A stretch of 64,000 nt of DNA from Deltaproteobacteria bacterium (GTDB lineage: Bacteria; Desulfobacterota; Desulfarculia; Desulfarculales; Desulfarculaceae), in the NCBI GenBank assembly GCA_020444205.1, contig JAHLLJ010000005.1, positions 1 to 64,000 of the forward strand. The letters run 5' to 3'. Shown here in pieces: positions 58,780 through 64,000 of the stretch. Position numbers and translations under genes: made by a program. The notes beneath the pieces were generated by a model. The model saw only the letters and a list, made by a program, of their open reading frames with translations. It was not told the origin of the DNA and made no database searches. Position 1 is the stretch's first letter, and the number at the start of each line of letters is the position of its first letter.

Positions 58780-59490
58780 GTGTTGGAAGTCAAAAACCTC
58801 AGCGTTGGATACGGCAACCTGCAGGTGATCCACGAAATCTCCTTTGCCTTGGGCAAGGGGGAGATGGTGGCCCTGTTGGGCGGCAACGGCGCGGGCAAAA
58901 CCACCACCCTCAAGGCGGTGATGGGCCTGCTTCCCCCCTGGGGCGGCGAGGTCCTGCTCGACGGCAAACCCATTCACGAACTTAAAACCCCCAGTATCGT
59001 CTCCCTGGGGCTGGCCTACGTGCCTGAGCACAAATCGGTTTTCCCCAAAATGACAGTTTTGGAAAACCTGGAGTTGGCCCTGAACTCCGAAAAGGCCAAA
59101 GAGAAAAAAGACGAAACCATGCAGGAGGTCTTCGACCTCTTCCCCCGCATCTCCAGCAAGACCAAGCTTCGCCAAATGGCCGGCACCCTCTCCGGTGGAG
59201 AACAGCGCATGCTGGTTATCGCCCGGGCCCTGATGTCCCTTCCAACTTATTTATTGTTGGACGAGCCTTCTTTGGGCCTGGCCCCCCGGCTGGTGCAAGA
59301 CCTATTCGAGGCCATCAAGAGGATTCACGCCGGAGGCGTGCCCATCTTCCTTGTGGAGCAGAACGTAAACCTCACCTTGCAGATCGTCGATCGCGCCTAC
59401 GTGCTGGAGCAGGGCAAGATCGTTCTGGAGGGCTCGGGAACCGAACTCAGCGAGATGCCGCACATCCGCGAGTCCTACCTGGGCATCTGA
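58780..59490 (+). CDS. livF: LivF-type ABC transporter ATPase
   Basis: The 236-residue ATPase begins with a GTG at 58780, two bases after the livG stop. Walker A is LGGNGAGKTTTL, the signature GTLSGGEQRMLVIARALM, and Walker B LLLDEPSLGLAP. These are standard LivF motifs and there is no sign of degeneration. It is the second ATPase of the heteromeric transporter; with livG it drives the LivHM permeases encoded downstream. Confidence 0.93.
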   Translation: MLEVKNLSVGYGNLQVIHEISFALGKGEMVALLGGNGAGKTTTLKAVMGLLPPWGGEVLLDGKPIHELKTPSIVSLGLAYVPEHKSVFPKMTVLENLELALNSEKAKEKKDETMQEVFDLFPRISSKTKLRQMAGTLSGGEQRMLVIARALMSLPTYLLLDEPSLGLAPRLVQDLFEAIKRIHAGGVPIFLVEQNVNLTLQIVDRAYVLEQGKIVLEGSGTELSEMPHIRESYLGI

Positions 59491-59509
59491 GGAAAGGGAG
59501 AGCGAACGC

Positions 59510-60376
59510 ATGGACTACTCAACCCTGGCAGTACAGCTGTTCTTGACGGGAATATTCCTGTCATCGCTATACATATTGGTAACCTTCGGCCTCACCATGA
59601 TCTTCGGGGTCATGGAGATCGTCAACTTCGCTCACGCCTCCTTTGCCATTCTGGGCGGCTACGCCTGCCTGATGGCGGTGACCGCCTTGGGCTTGGACCC
59701 CTTCGTGGCCCTGGTGCCGGTGGTGGCCTTCATGGCCTTGGTGGGTTGGCTCACCTTTGAGTTCTTCGCCCGCTACACCCTGGATGTGGGCGATGCCCAC
59801 GTGGTGCACTACTACGCCCTTTTGTTGATCATCTCCAACGTCCTGGCTCTCATCTTCGGCCTGGACTATAAGTTCGTGCCCTCGGGTCTGGGTTACTCCC
59901 AGATCCACTTGGGGCCCTTCAAGTACCCTCTGCTCAAATTCATCGTGGCCATCATAAGCCTGGCCACCGTGGCGGGGCTGAGCCTTTACTTGAAGAAGTC
60001 GGTGATCGGCAAGAAGATCCGGGCCGTGTCCCAGAGCAAGGAGTCGGCCGAGATCATGGGCATCGACTCGCTCAAGATCCGGCGCATCACCTGGATCATC
60101 GGCGTAAGCTCCGCCGGTCTCATGGGCGCCCTGGTCGGACTGGTGAACCCCTTCTCGCCCTACGCGGGAGCCACCTATCTGATCGTGGCCTTCAGCGTGG
60201 CCATCCTGGGCGGCATGGGCTCTTTGTACGGAACCATCGTGGCCGGGTTCATAATCGGCATGACCGAGAGCCTGTTCTCCCTATTCCTACCCTCCCAGAT
60301 TTCTCCGGTGGTGGCCTTTGTATTCATCATCGGCGTGCTGATGGTCAAACCAGAGGGCCTCTTCAGCCGGGCCTAG
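59510..60376 (+). CDS. livH: LivH-type ABC transporter permease
   Basis: The 288-residue permease has eight or so membrane helices. It includes a FGLTMIFGVMEIVNFAHAS segment (the LivH N-terminal motif) and the conserved EAA-like loop SKESAEIMGIDSLKIR, then GVSSAGLMGALVG. ATG 59510 follows GGAAAGGGAGAGC. It forms the membrane channel with LivM. Confidence 0.93.
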   Translation: MDYSTLAVQLFLTGIFLSSLYILVTFGLTMIFGVMEIVNFAHASFAILGGYACLMAVTALGLDPFVALVPVVAFMALVGWLTFEFFARYTLDVGDAHVVHYYALLLIISNVLALIFGLDYKFVPSGLGYSQIHLGPFKYPLLKFIVAIISLATVAGLSLYLKKSVIGKKIRAVSQSKESAEIMGIDSLKIRRITWIIGVSSAGLMGALVGLVNPFSPYAGATYLIVAFSVAILGGMGSLYGTIVAGFIIGMTESLFSLFLPSQISPVVAFVFIIGVLMVKPEGLFSRA

Positions 60377-60411
60377 GCTCAGGCTAGAGAGAAACAGGCG
60401 AGGAAACCAAT

Positions 60412-61395
60412 ATGCAAGCCAAGAACCAAGGCAATAAAAAAACCACAATCGTACTGGGCATCTTGACCCTGGCCGCCCTGGCCTTGCCCCTGGTGGGCAT
60501 CCCGTACCAGGAATACGCCATGTCGGTGCTCACCTTCGCGTTTATTTACACCCTGCTGGGCCAGTCCTGGAACTTTATGGGCGGCCTGGCCAAGCAGTTC
60601 TCCCTGGGCCACGCGGCCTTCTTCGGCCTGGGCGCCTTTGCCACCGCCGCCTGCAGCAGCGTGGGCATGCCCGCCCTGGTCTCGCTGGCCTTAGGCGGAC
60701 TGGCGGTAGCCGTGTTCAGCCTACCCATAGGCCTTATCTGCTTCTCGGCCCGGGGGCCCTACTTCACCATCATCACCCTGGCCATTGCCGAAATTCTCAG
60801 GATCGTGTTCCTGTGGCGGCCAGAGCTTTCCGGCTCCGAGGGCATTCTTTTGCCCCCAAGCATCTTCTCCACCCGCGAGGGCATCTACTACCTGACTCTG
60901 GTGCTCACCGCCGCGTCCATCTTCACTTTCCGATGGATGGCGCGCAGCAAGCAGGGCTTGGCCCTGGTGGCCATCGGTGATGATGAAGACGCCTGCTCGG
61001 AGATCGGCATCAAGGTGAAGTACATCAAGTCCTCCACCTTGTTCGTAAGCGCGGGCATGGCCGCGGTGGCCGGCGGTTGCTACGGCCTGTTCACCCAGTA
61101 TCTGTCCCCCAACGATGTTTTCTCCATCAACTACTCCCTGGAGGCCATCTTCATTTCCACCATCGGCGGCATAAGCAACGCCTTCGGCCCCTTGGTGGGA
61201 GCATTGTTGGTCAGCCTTTTGGAGGAAACCCTGAACCCGTTGGTTCCCGGCGCGCACCTGTTGGTGCTGGGCGCCATCCTCATATCCATCATGTTCCTGC
61301 TGCCCAAGGGCTTGGTCACACTTTTCAGCAAGTCCGACAACAAGCAGGATGCTCCCATGAAGATAAAGATCAAGCGCCGCCAATCGGCCGCTTAG
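60412..61395 (+). CDS. livM: LivM-type ABC transporter permease
   Basis: The 327-residue permease has a short positively charged N-terminus and about nine membrane helices. The LivM motif SWNFMGGLAKQFSLGHAAFF lies in the first helices, and the EAA loop IGDDEDACSEIGIKVKYIK lies between later helices. The C-terminal cytosolic tail is basic. It is the last of the transporter genes, 28 bases before the iron alcohol dehydrogenase gene. Confidence 0.92.
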   Translation: MQAKNQGNKKTTIVLGILTLAALALPLVGIPYQEYAMSVLTFAFIYTLLGQSWNFMGGLAKQFSLGHAAFFGLGAFATAACSSVGMPALVSLALGGLAVAVFSLPIGLICFSARGPYFTIITLAIAEILRIVFLWRPELSGSEGILLPPSIFSTREGIYYLTLVLTAASIFTFRWMARSKQGLALVAIGDDEDACSEIGIKVKYIKSSTLFVSAGMAAVAGGCYGLFTQYLSPNDVFSINYSLEAIFISTIGGISNAFGPLVGALLVSLLEETLNPLVPGAHLLVLGAILISIMFLLPKGLVTLFSKSDNKQDAPMKIKIKRRQSAA

Positions 61396-61423
61396 TCTGC
61401 CCCGGCACTGAAGGATATGGATT

Positions 61424-62575
61424 ATGAATACCTTTGATCTGCAAATGGACTTCCGGGTGGTTTTTAAAGACCAGGCCCAGGAGTCCACCGCCGGGCTGCT
61501 TGGCCAAATGGGCGCTCAGCGAGTGTTGCTGGTAACCGATGCGGGCATCCAAGGAGCCGGTCTGGACCAAGCCTACCGCGAGGCCTTGGCTGCCCAGGGC
61601 ATTGAAGTGGCGGTGTTCAACGACGTGGAGCCTAATCCCACCACCGCCAACGTGGAGGCGGGCTTGGCCCTGGCCAAGGAGTTCAAGCCCCAGGCCCTGT
61701 TGGGTATCGGCGGGGGCAGCGTGTTGGACTGCGCCAAAGCCATCAATATCCTGCTCAATCGTGGTGGCAAAATGAGCGACTACGCAGGGCCCCAGCAAGG
61801 CGGAGCCGCTTTGCTGCCCCTGGTGGCCGCCCCCACCACCGCCGGCACCGGCAGCGAGGTCTCGCCCTTTTTGCTTATCTCCGACAGCGAGACCCACGCC
61901 AAAATCGTGTGCAAGGACTGGCAGGCCATCCCCAAGGTGGCGGTCCTGGACCCCAGCCTGAGCCTGACCCTGCCGCCCATGGCCACGCTTTTTGCCGGTC
62001 TGGACGCCTTGGTGCACGGCTTTGAGGCCTATGTGGCCAAAGGCAGCCAGCCCTACACCCAGGCTTTGGCGCTTAAATCCATTGGCCTGGTTTACCAAAA
62101 CTTGCCCAAGGTCATGGAAACGCCCTCAGACGTGGAAGCCCGGGGCAACATGCTGCTGGCCAGCAACCTGGCGGGCATGGCCTTTGCCCTGAGCTATTTG
62201 GGGCTGTCTCACTCCCTGGCCAACGCCTTGACCAAAATGAAGGGTACGCCTCACGGCCTGGCCGTGGGCATGATGCTAGGGGCGGTGATTCGCTTCAACG
62301 CTCCGGTGTGCGGCGCGGACTATGAGCATATAGCGCGCTACCTGCTGGGCGAAGGCTGCCCGGCTGAGCAGCAAGCAGCCTGCCTGGCTCTGGCCGACGC
62401 GGTGGAAAAGATGGCTCATTCTCTGGGTATGCCCAAAAACTTGGGCGAACTGGAGTTCCAGGAAAGCCAAATCCCGGAGCTGGTGGAGGAGGCTCTGCGT
62501 CAGGCCACCATCCAGTTCAACCCGCGTACCCCTACGGCCGAGGAGCTTACCACCTTGTTGGAGTCCTGCTTCTAG
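61424..62575 (+). CDS. Iron-containing alcohol dehydrogenase
   Basis: The 383-residue protein has a group III iron-ADH layout: nucleotide-binding GGGSVLDCAKAI, TTAGTGSEVSPF, and the metal site DALVHGFEAY (Asp and His), SHSLANALTKMKGTPHG (two more His). It is in the cytosol and interconverts an alcohol and an aldehyde with NAD(P)H. Following the AOR and transporter genes, it would reduce or oxidise an aldehyde in the same pathway. It is the last gene before a strong terminator. Confidence 0.92.
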   Translation: MNTFDLQMDFRVVFKDQAQESTAGLLGQMGAQRVLLVTDAGIQGAGLDQAYREALAAQGIEVAVFNDVEPNPTTANVEAGLALAKEFKPQALLGIGGGSVLDCAKAINILLNRGGKMSDYAGPQQGGAALLPLVAAPTTAGTGSEVSPFLLISDSETHAKIVCKDWQAIPKVAVLDPSLSLTLPPMATLFAGLDALVHGFEAYVAKGSQPYTQALALKSIGLVYQNLPKVMETPSDVEARGNMLLASNLAGMAFALSYLGLSHSLANALTKMKGTPHGLAVGMMLGAVIRFNAPVCGADYEHIARYLLGEGCPAEQQAACLALADAVEKMAHSLGMPKNLGELEFQESQIPELVEEALRQATIQFNPRTPTAEELTTLLESCF

Positions 62576-62596
62576 CCGGCTTTTCACCTAAAACCC

Positions 62597-62631
62597 AACC
62601 CCAAGCCACATCGTGGCTTGGGGTTTTTTTA
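62597..62631 (+). terminator. Strong rho-independent terminator after the alcohol dehydrogenase gene
   Basis: A 13-bp perfect stem (AACCCCAAGCCAC with GTGGCTTGGGGTT, three-base loop ATC) is followed by seven T. It closes the run that starts near 49059. Confidence 0.95.
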
Positions 62632-62730
62632 TTGCCGGCCCAATGTGAATAAAACCTTTTAAAAAAGGGGAATATACCGATAACAACCCGCCAAGACCGC
62701 CTTAGCATTTCGCCTCCTGAAACTTTTTGA

Positions 62731-62760
62731 TTGACAAACTGCAAACGTTTGCGATATCCA
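62731..62760 (+). promoter_or_regulatory. Promoter of the LacI-type regulator gene
   Basis: TTGACA (62731-62736) is followed after 18 bases by TATCCA (62755-62760, weak). The operator palindrome lies in the spacer, which would allow repressor binding to block RNA polymerase. It is 33 bases before ATG 62794. Confidence 0.5.
62741..62752. promoter_or_regulatory. LacI-type operator, site 1
   Basis: The perfect palindrome GCAAACGTTTGC has the central CG and flanking arms typical of LacI/GalR-family operators. An identical copy occurs at 63874-63885. It lies within the promoter spacer of the LacI-type gene, suggesting autoregulation. Confidence 0.8.
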
Positions 62761-62793
62761 AAATCATACCCTAGCGGAGGGAGCAAGGGGTTC

Positions 62794-63807
62794 ATGGCCA
62801 CTATCAAGGAAATCGCTAAAAAAGCCGGGGTTTCCTATTCGTCCGTTTCACGGGCCCTGAACAACCAGGCCGGGGTACGCCCCGAAATCCGCAAAAAAGT
62901 CTTGGAAATCGCCCAAGAACTCAATTACCATCCCCATTCATCCGCCAAGGCCCTGGTGCAGAACCGTATAGGCGTCCTGGGGGTGGTCATCCCCCGCACC
63001 AGCGAGTTCGCCTTCCAAAATCCTTATTATTCTCATATGTTACTTGGCCTAAGCTCGGTGGCCAACGACATGGGATACAACTTGATGCTGGTGATAAACC
63101 AGCAGGAGAGTCATGCCACTTTGTACCATCGCCATTTGGTGGATGGTCTCATCGTGGTGGCCAACCGCATAGATGACCCTTATATCCCCGATCTGGTCAG
63201 GGACGATGTCCCCACCGTGGTGATTCCAGGCTACCCTGATGAATGGGATTTCGACATCCCCAGCGTCAACTCCGAGAATTACCAGGACGTATATAGGGCC
63301 ATCACCTACCTCATCAACCTGGGCCACCGGGATATAGCCTTTATCCTGGGTGGCATGAATTCCTTATACTCCCTGGTTCGTCTGGACGCCTACAAGGCGG
63401 CCTTTCGAGATAAGGGACTGGAATACAAAGAAAAATATATCAAAGAAAGCGACTTCTCCAAAACCGATGCTTTTCGCATTATGGGGGAGTTGCTCAACCT
63501 GCCCGACCCGCCCAGCGCAGTAATCAGCATCAATGACGCCACCACCCCCGGCGTCTTGCACCAAATCAACAGTCGCGGGCTGAGAATTCCCGAAGATATT
63601 TCCGTGGTGGCCATTGGCTGCTCGGACTTGGTGGACTTGACTGACCCGCCCCTTACCGCCATTAAGGTCCCCGTGACCCAGGTCGGTAGGGCAGCGGCAA
63701 GAGTTCTCATTGAATTAATTGAAAAAGGCGATTGCCGCGAGCGGCATGTCGTTATCCCCTCCGCCTTTGTGGTCCGGGAATCCACCGGAGTATGGCCCAG
63801 CCGCTGA
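62794..63807 (+). CDS. LacI/GalR-family transcriptional regulator
   Basis: The 337-residue regulator starts at ATG 62794 with GGAGGGAG upstream. Its N-terminal helix-turn-helix is TIKEIAKKAGVSYSSVSRAL with hinge helix SAKALVQNRIG. The periplasmic-binding-like effector domain has IGVLGVVIPR and VVAIGCSDLVD. The likely effector is a sugar or sugar-like compound. Two identical operator sites, before its own gene and before the next, suggest it controls itself and the downstream gene cut by the window. Confidence 0.94.
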   Translation: MATIKEIAKKAGVSYSSVSRALNNQAGVRPEIRKKVLEIAQELNYHPHSSAKALVQNRIGVLGVVIPRTSEFAFQNPYYSHMLLGLSSVANDMGYNLMLVINQQESHATLYHRHLVDGLIVVANRIDDPYIPDLVRDDVPTVVIPGYPDEWDFDIPSVNSENYQDVYRAITYLINLGHRDIAFILGGMNSLYSLVRLDAYKAAFRDKGLEYKEKYIKESDFSKTDAFRIMGELLNLPDPPSAVISINDATTPGVLHQINSRGLRIPEDISVVAIGCSDLVDLTDPPLTAIKVPVTQVGRAAARVLIELIEKGDCRERHVVIPSAFVVRESTGVWPSR

Positions 63808-63873
63808 GACGGTGGGGCCAACGCGAGCAATGCGGAGGGTCGCTATGAGAACCCGGAATTTTTGCTGTTAGCT

Positions 63874-63885
63874 GCAAACGTTTGC
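63874..63885. promoter_or_regulatory. LacI-type operator, site 2
   Basis: Same 12-bp palindrome as site 1, with the same flanks (CT before, GA after). It lies 65 bases after the LacI-type stop and 64 bases before the start of the following gene, so it probably controls that gene. Confidence 0.8.
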
Positions 63886-63949
63886 GAATACAACTGAAAA
63901 ATGGCCCTGTTGCCTACATCTGACGGGGCGCGAGAAAGGGTGTTCAGCC

Positions 63950-64000
63950 ATGGATTACGGCATACCCGCCGACCGCGTGGTTATCACTGTGGCCCAAACC
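63950..64000 (+). CDS. Start of an unidentified gene, cut by the window end
   Basis: ATG 63950 opens a frame of 17 codons (MDYGIPADRVVITVAQT) that runs off the window. AAAGGG lies 9 bases upstream of the ATG. Too short to assign. The adjacent operator suggests it belongs to the regulon of the LacI-type protein, probably sugar or polyol metabolism. Confidence 0.45.
   Translation, partial: MDYGIPADRVVITVAQT

Noticed and set aside
1-64000. CRISPR arrays, rRNA genes, insertion sequences
   Set aside because: No regularly spaced direct repeats, no rRNA-like stretches and no transposase-like proteins were seen.

Overview
The window is about 62-65% GC with dense coding, frequent TTG/GTG starts and many 1-4 nt stop/start overlaps. 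Gene content points to an anaerobic Desulfobacterota (deltaproteobacterial) organism of sulfate-reducing or syntrophic type. Indicators are a fumarate reductase/succinate dehydrogenase, a Tat-exported NiFe hydrogenase, indolepyruvate:ferredoxin oxidoreductase, a UbiD-type decarboxylase, aldehyde:ferredoxin oxidoreductase, a fused TRAP permease and many small zinc-ribbon proteins. The taxon is inferred from gene content only.

Layout. 1-8.3 kb: 3' end of frdA, frdB, hpt, a zinc-ribbon/DUF3426 protein, a K+ channel with a TrkA domain, EamA and PfkB genes, then UPF0173, CooT-like and DUF3842 genes opposite plsY. 8.5-16.4 kb (minus strand): NYN-domain gene, parA-parB, and a queA-tgt-yajC-secD-secF run with a good sigma70-like promoter. 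16.6-22.8 kb: a small zinc ribbon, an unknown membrane protein, a Yip1 protein, and a MacA/MacB-like efflux operon with two tandem FtsX-type permeases. 23-26.8 kb (minus): NiFe hydrogenase small and large subunits, maturation protease, HypC and a zinc ribbon. 27.2-31.6 kb: two magnesium-chelatase-type AAA+ proteins around a DUF2284 protein, interrupted by an AT-rich class III cyclase-like gene. 31.8-41.8 kb: a mixed region with a sigma54 activator whose receiver is degenerate, a glycine-zipper lipoprotein, CobD-like aminotransferase, radical SAM, GT-C glycosyltransferase, an LpdD-like protein, a DsbA-like protein, a GGDEF protein and an M24 'pita-bread' protein lacking metal ligands.

42-62.6 kb holds two divergent metabolic blocks. 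The minus-strand block (TRAP permease, UbiD decarboxylase, zinc ribbon, IorA, IorB) looks like uptake and ferredoxin-linked oxidation of an aromatic or 2-oxo acid. An IclR regulator starts the plus-strand block. That block has a ferredoxin/BFD-like protein, a remote LarA-like (nickel-pincer racemase family) protein, a QPRT-like protein, a MoCF/CinA-like protein, an MhpD-like hydratase, a tungsten-type aldehyde oxidoreductase, a complete branched-chain-amino-acid-type ABC transporter and an iron alcohol dehydrogenase. It ends at a strong terminator and is my best candidate for an undescribed pathway. The last 1.3 kb carries a LacI-family regulator with identical 12-bp palindromes upstream of its own gene and of the next, truncated gene.

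A roughly 104-nt dispersed intergenic repeat with a conserved hairpin occurs three times (possibly four). I found no CRISPR array, insertion sequence, rRNA or tRNA gene. Coordinates of starts were set by eye from ribosome-binding sites and family N-termini; no database search was run.
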